Positions 10,852 to 20,369 of a stretch of DNA of 61,285 nucleotides are shown here, piece after piece. The notes under the pieces are model-generated. The model saw only the letters and a program-made list of their open reading frames with translations, did not search any database and was not told where the DNA came from. Position numbers and translations under genes: made by a program. Within the stretch, counting starts at the first letter, position 1. The number at the start of each line of letters is the position of its first letter. The stretch spans positions 1-61,285 of the forward strand of contig NZ_NGJU01000022.1 of the NCBI RefSeq assembly GCF_003987495.1, read 5' to 3'. The DNA comes from Vagococcus salmoninarum (GTDB lineage: Bacteria; Bacillota; Bacilli; Lactobacillales; Vagococcaceae).

Positions 10852-12057
10852 TTATTTAAAACTAATTTTTTTGCCGATTGTTCCTTTGAAATTCATCAAG
10901 GAGATACCAATATTTAAGACAATAAAGCCTGAGGTCCCGACAAAGACCCATTGATAACCGTAACCACTAGCAATCATCGACCCGATCATCGGTCCGACTA
11001 CTTGCCCAAAGTTTTGAGCCATCTGATTGAAACTAAAAATTCGACTAACCCCTTCACGTGGTGTCAATTTACTAATTAAAGAATTAATTGATGGCATTAG
11101 TGCCCCTGTTGAAAAGCCCATTAAGAAACGAAGCACGCCTAGTTGAAAAGGCGTTTTAACAAAGGCCATTGGGAAAATACATAGTAAGAAAAAGACTAAG
11201 CCCCCTAACAGGACATTTTGATTCCCTACACGATCACCAAGCTTACCGAGAATAGGTGATGAAATAAAGGCTGAGACTCCAGCAACTGAGACAATTAAGC
11301 CACTAACAAATAAAATATTCGAGACATTGCCACCTAGCTGACGAATATATAACGTTAAGATCGGGCTAATACTAGTAATGCCGATTTGTAAAATCAAGGT
11401 CGTTGCAAACAAGCCAAAGAGCAAGGTCGGTTTGTCGACTTTTTTGAAAAGCTCTTTTGTCGAAATTAAATTTTTCTTCTCAACTGGCGTAAATTCTTCA
11501 TGGACAAAAAAGATTGTCAAGACGGTGTTAATTAAAAGGACTGTCCCAGTAATTAAAAAGACATTTTTGATGCCAAAAGCTTCTGCCAAGGCCCCGCCCA
11601 TTAAAGGGCCAATCAAGTTACCCGCCACGGTACCAGTTGCTAACGTCCCTAAAGCCCAACCATTCTTTTCCATCGGGACTTGTGAGGCGATCATCGCCGT
11701 GGCATTTGGAATATAGCCTGACAGCACTCCTGTGAAGAAGCGCATAATCAGTAACCATTGAACGTTAGGTACAAAGGCTAAAGCCCCCATCGTTAACGTC
11801 ATTCCAGCAGCTGCTCTGACCATCATTAATTTGCGACCTTTGCGATCTGCTAAGTTTCCCCAAATTGGGGCGACTAAACCAGCCGCTAAAGCCGTCACAC
11901 TAATGGATAAGCCTGCATAAAATTCAATTTTATCTTTTGGTGCTCCTAATGTTTCAATATAAACAGGAATAAATGGCATGACTAAACTAAAACTAGCTCC
12001 TGTAAAAAAACAGCCTACCCAAGCTATATACATATTTCGTTTCCAATCAACTCGCAT
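10852..12057 (-). CDS. Multidrug efflux MFS transporter, PmrA-like
   Basis: A 401-residue, 12-helix major facilitator protein. The N-terminus (IAWVGCFFTGASFSLVMPFI), the loop 2-3 motif GNLADRKGRKLMMVRA and the mid-protein GKLGDRVGNQNVLLGG closely resemble streptococcal PmrA, a fluoroquinolone/dye exporter. The antiporter motif C-like VAGNLIGPLMGG is in helix 5. GGAG lies seven bases before the ATG. Substrate is inference from family. It is monocistronic. Confidence 0.85.
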   Translation of the reverse strand: MRVDWKRNMYIAWVGCFFTGASFSLVMPFIPVYIETLGAPKDKIEFYAGLSISVTALAAGLVAPIWGNLADRKGRKLMMVRAAAGMTLTMGALAFVPNVQWLLIMRFFTGVLSGYIPNATAMIASQVPMEKNGWALGTLATGTVAGNLIGPLMGGALAEAFGIKNVFLITGTVLLINTVLTIFFVHEEFTPVEKKNLISTKELFKKVDKPTLLFGLFATTLILQIGITSISPILTLYIRQLGGNVSNILFVSGLIVSVAGVSAFISSPILGKLGDRVGNQNVLLGGLVFFLLCIFPMAFVKTPFQLGVLRFLMGFSTGALMPSINSLISKLTPREGVSRIFSFNQMAQNFGQVVGPMIGSMIASGYGYQWVFVGTSGFIVLNIGISLMNFKGTIGKKISFK

Positions 12058-12094
12058 TTATTCTCTCCATCTTTCTATTAGTCGTCTTCGACTT

Positions 12095-12122
12095 ATAATT
12101 ATACATAATTTAAGTATACACT
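12095..12122 (-). promoter_or_regulatory. Possible promoter/operator region of the efflux gene
   Basis: On the minus strand a consensus TATAAT lies just after the imperfect palindrome AAGTGTATACTT; a further short palindrome, AGTCG-N4-CGACT, lies downstream at about 12079-12092. Small palindromes around a -10 would suit a repressor, but no regulator gene is adjacent. Weak evidence. Confidence 0.3.
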
Positions 12123-12232
12123 TCTTCTCCTGTAAGTGATGAAAAACACTTGTGAAATTTTCTGACAATAACGATTTGTGCAGTTTGCCGAACATCTTCG
12201 TCACTATTGACTTTTTTATCTTTTAAAAGTCA

Positions 12233-12277
12233 AAGAAGCCTTCCACTCGTATCTTAGATACTTGTGAAAGACTTCTT
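12233..12277 (-). terminator. Probable terminator after the adhesin gene
   Basis: An interrupted stem of about 17 pairs (AAGAAG, CTTTCAC, AGTATC and partners) with a three-base tip lies 20 bases after the adhesin stop. The T-tract on the minus strand (TTTGACTTTT) is imperfect. Confidence 0.6.
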
Positions 12278-12296
12278 AAAAAATTCTTGCTATTTC

Positions 12297-15200
12297 TTAA
12301 TTTTCTTTACGACGTACCCGATAAACATTTCCTAAAATTACTAGAATCGCAATACCAAGATAGAGATAAGGCGAGCCATTTACAGCTCCCGTTTGCGGTA
12401 ACTTACCACTGTTTGGTGTTGTCGGTTTACCTGGTTTACCTGGTTTCCCCGGTTCGCCCGGTTTCCCTGGTTTATTTGGTTCTTCAGGTATTTTGCTATT
12501 TTCGAAACTAACTTCAACCATCTCTGGTTTACCAACACTGGCTTTAATATCAACTTTTAGTTTCTCAGTTGAAAGCTTGTAACCTGTTGGTGCTTTTGTT
12601 TCGACAAAATAGTACGTTCCTTCAGTTAAAGTCTCAACTGCCACTTTACCTGTTTTGTCAGTCACTAACTTATCTGCGACAACTTGCCCTTGGCTATCTT
12701 CTAATTTGAATTCAGCCCCTGCTAAAACAGTTTTAGCGTCTTTTTTATCAACTTTAGTCAATTCAACTGACCCTTGGTAGTTAATAAAGTCTGCTAATTC
12801 AACAACTTTTGGTTTACCTGAGAATTCAGCTAGTATCTCAAAGTCAACTGTCTCTTTATTTAATAAATAATTCGGTGCAGGAGACGTTTCACTTAAGGTG
12901 TATTGACCTGGCGCTAAGCCTTCAAAGGCGACTAAACCAGCTTTATTACTAGTTGCCGTTTTAGTGATTTGACCATCGGCTGAAACAATTTTGAATTGGG
13001 CGTCTAACAATTCTTGCCCAGTTTCAGATTTTTTAACAAAACTCATTTCACCTTGGTAATTAATGAAGTCTGCTAATTCAAGAACTTCTGGTTTACCAGA
13101 GAATTCAGTCGGAATATTAAATTCAACGACTGTCGTATTTAATAAGTAGCCTGTCCCAGCTTTCGTTTCTGTTAAGCTGTAGTCCCCAGGCGCTAAGTCT
13201 TTGACTGTAATTAGACCTTCGTCTTGACTAGTGACTTGTAGACTCTCTTGGCTTGGATCAGTCAGTGATTGAATCGTAAACTCGGCGCCAGCTAAGCCTT
13301 CGCCAGCTTCGTTTGTTTTCACTAAGCTAATTTCACCTTGGTAATTAATGAAGTCTGCTAGTTCCACGACTTCTGGTTTACCAACATGGGGCTCAATTGT
13401 GAAAGCATAGGCCTGGGTATTTAAGATATGTCCAGTAGCTGCCTTCGTTTCAACTAACACGTAAGAGCCGTCACCAATCCCTTCAAAAAGGAACTCGCCA
13501 TTTTCAGATGTGATTGGTTTTTCATTAACTGGTGTTTCACTTGGTTTGTTATTTTCGTCTACTGAATAAATATTAAACTCGGCACCGACTAACAGTTTAC
13601 TTCCTTCATCAGTTTTCTTGAATTTAACACTGCCTTTGTAGTTATTAAACTCGTAGGCATCTTCATTCGTTGGGTCATCAATGTCTTCTTGCGTGACTGT
13701 AATAAAGATTGGGTTAGCATTGATGATGTAACCATCTGGTGCTTTTGTTTCAATTAACTTGTATGAACCAACCCCTAGATTGTCAAGGGCTAGGCCACCC
13801 GCTTCCGTTGAAACAATGTCGCGAATAAACTTCTCTTCGGGTTCTGTGCCAGTTCCTTCATCACCTTCAATTAATTGATAAAGATCAAACTCAGCACCTG
13901 GTAAAAATGTGTCTTCTTGATCCCCATCGGCTTTACTAATGACCGCTCGACCTTTAAAGTTTTGGTAATCGCCAAGGTCAATTGTTTCAACTGCCCCTTC
14001 CTGTTCCCCTTTAATTTCAAAGAAACGCGGATAAGCATTTTTAACATATGACGTACCTTCGTCAGCATTTAAAATTGGTGCCTTTGTTTCAATTAACTTG
14101 TATCCACCAGGACTTAAATCAGTCACTTTGAGCTTACCTTCGCTGTCTGATTCGAAGACACCTAGTGGGTCGTTATTCCAATGATCACTCACTAGATACA
14201 ACGTAAACTCTGCCCCTTGAAGTCCCTCATTAGCAGTATTGACTTTAACTAAATTCACACTGCCTTTATAGTTTAAGAAATCACTTAAGACAATTGGGTC
14301 AGGTTCCCCAGCTGCTTCTGCTGGAATTGTAAATTCAACAACCTCGGTATTTAAGATATACGCCTTGCCATCTTTATCGACGGGGGCTTTTGTTTCTTTA
14401 ACCGTGTAATCCCCGGGCGCAAGTCCGCTAACTGCCACTAAACCATCAGCATCACTTGTAACCGTTTGAGTCGTTTTTCCATCGACTGAGCTAATTTCAA
14501 ACTCAGCATTTGCTAAGTTACCTGCAACATTCCCAAGATTATCGACAGCTTTTTTAACAAAGTTAATCGTTCCTTGGTAATCAAGGAAGTCTTCCAAATT
14601 AAGGTTTTCTGGTTGACCGGCTTGGGTTTTTGCAATATCAAAGGTCACTTTATTAGTATTTAATAAATAACCTGCCGGAGCTTTCGTTTCTGTTAATTCA
14701 TAAGTTCCCGGCGATAAATTAGTTAGCTTAACTTCACCTTCAGCATTTGAGGTAAAGACTGCTGGGTTTGGTTCAACTACTGCTTGACCGAGACCATTTT
14801 TAATTCTAACAACTTTAAATTCAGCACCTGCTAAAACTTTGTTTAAATCCTTACCATCTTTTTTGATGAAGCTAGCTGAACCTAAGTAGTTAATAACTGG
14901 GCCAACAGTTACTTTAGGGGATTGACCTAATTCGTCAGCAGTCACTTCAAATTCAATTGGTGTTGGATCTAGTAAGTATTCTTGTGGCTTACTCGGAGCA
15001 ACCATTTCAGTAAAACGATATTTCCCAGGGGTTAAGCCTTTAACTGCTAACTTGCCATCTTCATCTGTAGTCATTCCTTGACCGTTAGGCGTTTGAGACC
15101 AAGCACCATTTAAGAAGACTTCTAGTTTAAAAGTCGCTCCGGCTAATTTCGTGCCATCTTGCCCTTCTTTAGTCAATTCTACTTCGGAAGCTTCATTAAT

Positions 15201-18200
15201 AATGTCTAGCAACGCTCCGGCTGCTGAACTATCTTTATTAATTGTGACTTTGCGACCAGTTTTTAAATCTTCCATAATGTTGTGGCCAGTTGGTGCTTTT
15301 GTTTCTTTTAAATAGTATTCGCCGTAAGGTAATTTCTTAAAAGCTAAAACGCCGTCAGCGTCAACATCACCTTCACGTAACACTTGTGTTTGCTTTTTAT
15401 CCCATAATTCAAAACTTGCCCCTGTTAAAACGAGACCATCTTCATCGGTTTTACGAATGGTTAAAGTACCTGTTTCACCGACGGCTGTCCCGCCACCTTC
15501 TGAGGCACTAACACCAACTTCTTTGGAAATTTCTTCTTCGATGTCTTCTTTATTTGTACCTGATAGTTTAATTTTATTCGTGGCTGTTTCGCCATTTGGT
15601 TTTTCTAACATTAACATTGCTCGATATTCTAAAATATAAGCTTTTTCAATCTTTTCATCAGTAAAGGTCACTGTTAACTCTTGTTCACCTGTGTCTTGAT
15701 CTGTCACTAGCTTAATAACATACTTACTTGGGTCTAATTCCTCACCTTTAGAAATTTTCCCTTTTTCAGTCACAATTGTTTCATAGAGTTTGATTGAACT
15801 TTCATCAATGGATTGATTCGCTGAAGGATTATCAGTAATAACCGCATCATAGACTGTTGATTGACTTGGGTTAACTGTCGCATTCCAATGTAAGTAACCA
15901 TCTTTTTCTTGCGACCCTGTTTTTTGGATCAAACTGCCACCATTAGCAATCGAAACGTCCCCTTGGATTGAAAAATCACCATCAACTTTCGAGGCACTGA
16001 CTGTTGCTTTATTATGGTAAGTATTACTAGCTAAAATAACTTCTCCGTCTAAACTTGTTTTAAAAGTAAAGAGTAGTTGGTCTTTCGTACCAACCTTATT
16101 AATATCAATTGTTAAGACTTGACCGTTAGTCGCATCTGGTTCTTGAATTTTGTACTTCGTCTCAAATTCTGAAGGCAAGACTTCCTCACCTTTAACAATT
16201 TCGCCATTACTTGGATTAATCGTGTATTTAAAGGCCTGTAAACTACCAGTAACATACTTTTGATTTGAAGTAATCGGATCAGTAATTGTTACTTGTCCTA
16301 AATCTTGAGCATTGTAGTTAATAGATAAAGTCCAAGTGACTTCTTTAGTCAGAGCATTATAGTCCCCAGATTTCTTACCATCTTCACTATCTTCAGCCTT
16401 AGGCTCGTACTCGTCATGATCCTTCGAGGTCAAAGAAGAACCATCTTTGTTCGTCCATGTCGACGTCACATCGTTAGTGAAAACTTCTAAATCTGCTTCA
16501 TTTAAAGCCGCAGTATCAAATTTAGTATCATATAGTATTTTGAATTTATTTGATGTTTGAGCATACTCACCAATAAAGGCGATATCGATCGTACCAGCTT
16601 CTTCATCATAAACAAAAGTATAATCAACATCTTTTTCTAAGACTTTATTTTCTGTTAAATCTTGAATCACAAATTTTCGGCCATCTGGATAAGATAAAGT
16701 TAATCCAGGACTCATTGTGTCTTTCATTGACCAATTATTTAATTCATAACCGTTTTGGTTGATTAAAATTTCCCAGTTAATGACTTTACTGGCATGATTG
16801 ACATTCACTAAGTTTTTAATTAAACCTTGTTGCGTGGCGCCACCATGTGATCCCCCTTGGTTACCATTACCATCAATGACTTTGTTGCCATAATCTTGAT
16901 TACCAGTGACTTCTTCATCAATTTGTGTTTCGTAGTGAACATTGACAGCGTAGTCAACCTTACCAACGAATTGAATTATGAAGCCATCCCCATCAGGATT
17001 AGGCGTTAACGTATAATCTTGACCTTCAACTAAAGCTGCACCTTCAATTGGTAGTCCTTGTTCATCAAAAGATACTCGATTAAGGACCATAGTTTCATCT
17101 AATAAAATCATTTTACTAGTAAACGTATCTTCAATTGTTGCATTTTCTTCAAGAATATTATTCTCTGTGTAGTTGTACTTAATTGTCCATTTCATTGTTT
17201 GAGTTTTCGGATCGTAGCCGGCATTGACTTTATCTAAACTTTTATTATATTTAGAAGTAATCGTGCTACTAGCTGGAATTTCTTCTGTCAACTCGTCAGA
17301 CTTAATCGTTACCGTATTTTTGTATGCCACTTCGCCACCTTCTGGTCCAGGCTTACTATCAGGATTAATATTAGTTGTGTACTCAATCCGGTAAGCATCT
17401 TTAATTTCACCAATAAAGGTCACATTGCCATTACTGTCGACTGTGTAATCTTTCCCTTCCTCCATAGGTTCTTTTTCTCCAGGAATGATAACACCATTGA
17501 AATCAACTTTGACTTTATAAACTGCCACACTTTCATATTCAGTTCCTTCTGGGAAACTTTCAGTAACAACCGCATTGGTTAATTTTTCTAAGCCAACGTT
17601 GATGTCAACTTCCCAAATTAATTGATTTGGATTAACTTGTTTGTCTGGATGACCAGTCTTTCTAATTGTTTCTTCCGTTTTAGGTTTAACATTAATTGGC
17701 AACCCTTCATTTTCTTCTAAGAATGGAATGTCAATTGTATTGTCGCCAGGTCCCGGCATGTTGCCTTGTGCCAGTGTTCCACCAACATTTACGACACCGC
17801 TAATATTGGATTCCTCTTTCACTTTATCATTAAACGTAATAGTCATTTTACCGTCAGTCTCAATCCGGCCTGTGCCATAGACACCATGCTCGCCAACTAA
17901 TTCAAAATCGATCGGCGTCTTAATTGATATTTCAGCAGGCAATTGAACTTCATAAAAGTCACCGTCTTGCATTTGTTCCCGCACGTCTTCAGGAATGTTG
18001 TAGTTAAAATTTAAGTAGACCATCTCGCCAATGTGAGCTGAGGGGTCCTTAATTTCCACGGCGCCTTCGCCAAGTTTATCGACCCATATGGCACTTGTAA
18101 ATAGATTACTTTGACCACTTGCACTACTTGCAAAAAAATCTGCCACATTTTGTGGTCCTCTTTTAGCGGCTGCTTTTGCCGGTGCTTTAGTTGGTGCTTT

Positions 18201-18803
18201 GCTTTGACTTGTTTCAGTTTCTTTTGTTTCAGACTCTGTTGTTGCCGATTCCTCTGTTTCGGTGACTTGACTTGACTCATCACTTTCTGCAGTCTGAGAA
18301 CTGGCCGATGTTCCTGTTTCTAATATATTTTCTGAACTATCTGTCGTTGGTGAGTCTGCCAGAGTAATTGCCGAGGGTACTGAACCAAATTCGCCATTCA
18401 CGCTAATCGATTGCTGCAGCGTCTCAGTATCAAGGATTTTACCTTGGAAATTTATTTCAAAATCACCATTTACTTCTGGGTTTAGTGTCACGGAAACCCT
18501 TGCGCCACTTGAACTAAATTGACCGATCACACCAGAATCACTTGTGACTTGGCCATTAGTCCCTGCAACAGCTGTAGCACCGACTAAATTAATTGTTCGT
18601 GTTACTTTACTACTCGTTGTTGCGGTACCTTTAAGTTTAATCGGTACGACTTCATCCTTTATTACTGCGCCATCATTGACACTTAGTTGCGTAATTGCAA
18701 AACTGTCTGAATTATTGCTAAGGCTCTCAGCAACTGCAACTAATGGAGAAAAATACTGAAATAACAAAATTACAAGTGAAACTACTGTCCATCTCTTTTT
18801 CAT
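12297..18803 (-). CDS. Giant LPQTG-anchored adhesin with SpaA-type repeats
   Basis: A 2168-residue wall-anchored surface protein. In order: signal peptide (1-25, ending AVA), a beta-rich domain (to about 130), a Ser/Thr/Glu then Lys/Pro/Ala linker (about 140-210), a run of five or so collagen-binding/SdrG-like beta-sandwich domains (about 215-1100), ten SpaA/Cna-B-like repeats (about 1110-2105) each with a Lys near its start and an ETKAP-type Glu motif for a self-made isopeptide bond, a GKPGKP linker, LPQTG at about 2135, one membrane helix, and a basic tail. The start at 18803 has GGGG eight bases upstream and begins a clean signal peptide; the longer in-frame ATG at 18887 would bury it. The ligand is unknown. 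It is downstream of an Rgg-type gene. Confidence 0.9.
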   Translation of the reverse strand: MKKRWTVVSLVILLFQYFSPLVAVAESLSNNSDSFAITQLSVNDGAVIKDEVVPIKLKGTATTSSKVTRTINLVGATAVAGTNGQVTSDSGVIGQFSSSGARVSVTLNPEVNGDFEINFQGKILDTETLQQSISVNGEFGSVPSAITLADSPTTDSSENILETGTSASSQTAESDESSQVTETEESATTESETKETETSQSKAPTKAPAKAAAKRGPQNVADFFASSASGQSNLFTSAIWVDKLGEGAVEIKDPSAHIGEMVYLNFNYNIPEDVREQMQDGDFYEVQLPAEISIKTPIDFELVGEHGVYGTGRIETDGKMTITFNDKVKEESNISGVVNVGGTLAQGNMPGPGDNTIDIPFLEENEGLPINVKPKTEETIRKTGHPDKQVNPNQLIWEVDINVGLEKLTNAVVTESFPEGTEYESVAVYKVKVDFNGVIIPGEKEPMEEGKDYTVDSNGNVTFIGEIKDAYRIEYTTNINPDSKPGPEGGEVAYKNTVTIKSDELTEEIPASSTITSKYNKSLDKVNAGYDPKTQTMKWTIKYNYTENNILEENATIEDTFTSKMILLDETMVLNRVSFDEQGLPIEGAALVEGQDYTLTPNPDGDGFIIQFVGKVDYAVNVHYETQIDEEVTGNQDYGNKVIDGNGNQGGSHGGATQQGLIKNLVNVNHASKVINWEILINQNGYELNNWSMKDTMSPGLTLSYPDGRKFVIQDLTENKVLEKDVDYTFVYDEEAGTIDIAFIGEYAQTSNKFKILYDTKFDTAALNEADLEVFTNDVTSTWTNKDGSSLTSKDHDEYEPKAEDSEDGKKSGDYNALTKEVTWTLSINYNAQDLGQVTITDPITSNQKYVTGSLQAFKYTINPSNGEIVKGEEVLPSEFETKYKIQEPDATNGQVLTIDINKVGTKDQLLFTFKTSLDGEVILASNTYHNKATVSASKVDGDFSIQGDVSIANGGSLIQKTGSQEKDGYLHWNATVNPSQSTVYDAVITDNPSANQSIDESSIKLYETIVTEKGKISKGEELDPSKYVIKLVTDQDTGEQELTVTFTDEKIEKAYILEYRAMLMLEKPNGETATNKIKLSGTNKEDIEEEISKEVGVSASEGGGTAVGETGTLTIRKTDEDGLVLTGASFELWDKKQTQVLREGDVDADGVLAFKKLPYGEYYLKETKAPTGHNIMEDLKTGRKVTINKDSSAAGALLDIINEASEVELTKEGQDGTKLAGATFKLEVFLNGAWSQTPNGQGMTTDEDGKLAVKGLTPGKYRFTEMVAPSKPQEYLLDPTPIEFEVTADELGQSPKVTVGPVINYLGSASFIKKDGKDLNKVLAGAEFKVVRIKNGLGQAVVEPNPAVFTSNAEGEVKLTNLSPGTYELTETKAPAGYLLNTNKVTFDIAKTQAGQPENLNLEDFLDYQGTINFVKKAVDNLGNVAGNLANAEFEISSVDGKTTQTVTSDADGLVAVSGLAPGDYTVKETKAPVDKDGKAYILNTEVVEFTIPAEAAGEPDPIVLSDFLNYKGSVNLVKVNTANEGLQGAEFTLYLVSDHWNNDPLGVFESDSEGKLKVTDLSPGGYKLIETKAPILNADEGTSYVKNAYPRFFEIKGEQEGAVETIDLGDYQNFKGRAVISKADGDQEDTFLPGAEFDLYQLIEGDEGTGTEPEEKFIRDIVSTEAGGLALDNLGVGSYKLIETKAPDGYIINANPIFITVTQEDIDDPTNEDAYEFNNYKGSVKFKKTDEGSKLLVGAEFNIYSVDENNKPSETPVNEKPITSENGEFLFEGIGDGSYVLVETKAATGHILNTQAYAFTIEPHVGKPEVVELADFINYQGEISLVKTNEAGEGLAGAEFTIQSLTDPSQESLQVTSQDEGLITVKDLAPGDYSLTETKAGTGYLLNTTVVEFNIPTEFSGKPEVLELADFINYQGEMSFVKKSETGQELLDAQFKIVSADGQITKTATSNKAGLVAFEGLAPGQYTLSETSPAPNYLLNKETVDFEILAEFSGKPKVVELADFINYQGSVELTKVDKKDAKTVLAGAEFKLEDSQGQVVADKLVTDKTGKVAVETLTEGTYYFVETKAPTGYKLSTEKLKVDIKASVGKPEMVEVSFENSKIPEEPNKPGKPGEPGKPGKPGKPTTPNSGKLPQTGAVNGSPYLYLGIAILVILGNVYRVRRKEN

Positions 18804-18934
18804 CTTACAAACCCCATTTCTAATAGTTATAGTCTTATAAATAACGCGTGTAACAAAACGCCTAAGCACTTGTGATAAGGCTTTCACTACTCGCTAGCCG
18901 TTCGTTTGATTAAAGTTTAACGAACAACTTAAGG

Positions 18935-18948
18935 CAAGTATATCATAC
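18935..18948 (-). promoter_or_regulatory. Extended -10 promoter of the adhesin gene, with downstream inverted repeat
   Basis: On the minus strand TGATATACT is a TGn extended -10 element. About 20-45 bases downstream, inside the untranslated leader, GTTCGTT and AACGAAC form an inverted repeat (about 18899-18924) that could be an operator or an mRNA 5' hairpin. Confidence 0.5.
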
Positions 18949-19126
18949 AGAATTGTTTAATATAAAGTATTTACACTCAAAATACACACTTTCGGAATTA
19001 ACGTAGCTTTCATGACAAATAAACCTTTTAAAAACAGGGTGTCGTGAACATAGAAATTAAAAATGACAATAAAATAACGACTGTATTTAACTTTCCTTAC
19101 TTCTTCTTCACTACTTTCTCATCAAC

Positions 19127-19160
19127 AAAAAAAGCCGAGACCAAGGGTCATCAGCTTTTT
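19127..19160 (-). terminator. Terminator-like hairpin downstream of the Rgg-type gene
   Basis: AAAAAGC / GCTTTTT closes a stem with an inner GACC / GGTC helix, separated by small internal loops. The minus-strand side ends in T's. It lies 130 bases beyond the Rgg stop codon and within the end of a possible 38-codon ORF. Confidence 0.6.
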
Positions 19161-19289
19161 ACGATAATTACTTTTAAAAAAACTTCCTGATTCATCTTTT
19201 TTTCTTTCAAAAAAGAGGTGAAGCAGCTTTGTTTTCATTTAACCCCTTAAGCCTTCTTCCCCTTAGACCTTAATGTTTTTAAGCTGGGA

Positions 19290-20183
19290 CTATCGAATAA
19301 TTCGCATATGGTATGAATCAAACTTACGCTTGAAATTTCTAAACTGTTTCATGTCTTGCTCGCCTTCTGCATGATAACCAATACTAGATAGGACTGTGAC
19401 ATAGTTGTTGATCAGTTCTTCTGAGCGAACAAAATCTTTTTTAGTATAAACATAGTAAGCTTCGCACAAAGTAATTTTAAGTCCAAAATAAATACTTTCC
19501 TTACGTCTTGGCAAAGACTGTAACTTTACAAACCATAAATTACCTTCTTGATAGTCAGCCTCTTCGTAACAGAGTAAAATATAGTCACTTAAAAAGCTAG
19601 TCATTCGTTCATAGTAATTAGGGAAATCACGATAATTAAGAAGTTCTTGATGGGCTTTCTTAAAAAGCTCTTTTCGAATAGCCGGTTTTAAAATAGGATA
19701 CATCAAATTGATACAAGTCACATCATCTAAGGTCCATAATTTTTTCCTTAAAAAGTAGTTCTCCACATAACTGATTTCTTCTTTATTTAAGGCCTGGGCT
19801 AAATTTTCCGTGGTCACTTGATAGTAGGTCGCTAAACCACGGGCTAAATAAGCAACCACTCGATTAAACACCCGCTTACTATTAACTTCTTGATCGTAGA
19901 CATTAAGTAGTTTCCGCTCATTGCTACTACTGACTCCTTCGGTAAATTCTGTCCAAAAGTTTTTTTCGACTACTAATTGATAATTTTGATGAATAAAATG
20001 AAATTCATCTACTGTTATATTTAAACTGTTTAAGACTGTTAGAAAAGTATCATATTGTAACATCACTTCGCCTTTTTCAAAGCGAATAGCGAAACTTTTA
20101 GCTACGACCCCATCATAGATTTCCTTTTGTAAAAAGCCTTTTTCTTGGCGAATGGTTCTAATTGTTTCCCCGTACCCTTTCAC
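19290..20183 (-). CDS. Rgg/GadR/MutR-family transcriptional regulator
   Basis: A 297-residue regulator. An N-terminal helix-turn-helix (about 4-65: GYGETIRTIRQEKGFLQKEI and AIRFEKGE, both typical of Rgg proteins) is followed by an all-helical region like the TPR-type peptide-sensing domain of this group. Rgg proteins often answer to short hydrophobic peptides; no clear peptide gene is seen. The start is GTG at 20183 with GGAG eight bases upstream; the in-frame GTG at 20192 overlaps the ribosome site. It precedes the adhesin gene on the same strand and may control it (inference). Confidence 0.85.
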   Translation of the reverse strand: MKGYGETIRTIRQEKGFLQKEIYDGVVAKSFAIRFEKGEVMLQYDTFLTVLNSLNITVDEFHFIHQNYQLVVEKNFWTEFTEGVSSSNERKLLNVYDQEVNSKRVFNRVVAYLARGLATYYQVTTENLAQALNKEEISYVENYFLRKKLWTLDDVTCINLMYPILKPAIRKELFKKAHQELLNYRDFPNYYERMTSFLSDYILLCYEEADYQEGNLWFVKLQSLPRRKESIYFGLKITLCEAYYVYTKKDFVRSEELINNYVTVLSSIGYHAEGEQDMKQFRNFKRKFDSYHMRIIR

Positions 20184-20369
20184 TTTCAGCACTCCTTTAT
20201 TTTAACTGTCTAAAGTATACCAAAAATCTCTAAATAACGGAACAAGTAAATGTCCTATAATTAGGACTTCTTTAATAACCTTGATTTAACAGCGTTGTAA
20301 AACTAGAAACACTTTTAAAAATCAGAACAACCCTTGCCGCCTCGGAGTGAAGTCCACTATTGTAGACTT

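Larger units (their letters stand above)
18804..19289. other. 486-base gap between rgg-type gene and adhesin gene
   Basis: This stretch holds the adhesin promoter and leader, a terminator-like hairpin at 19127-19160, and two possible short minus-strand ORFs (18957-19013 and 19122-19238) for which coding is unproven. Nothing else is recognised. Confidence 0.6.

Noticed and set aside
12420-12475. CRISPR-like short repeats near the adhesin C-terminus
   Set aside because: They encode the GKPGKPGEP wall-linker repeats of the adhesin; there are no spacers of uniform length.
20193-20369. Terminator after tag
   Set aside because: AAGTCTAC/GTGGACTT forms a short hairpin, but no T-tract follows.
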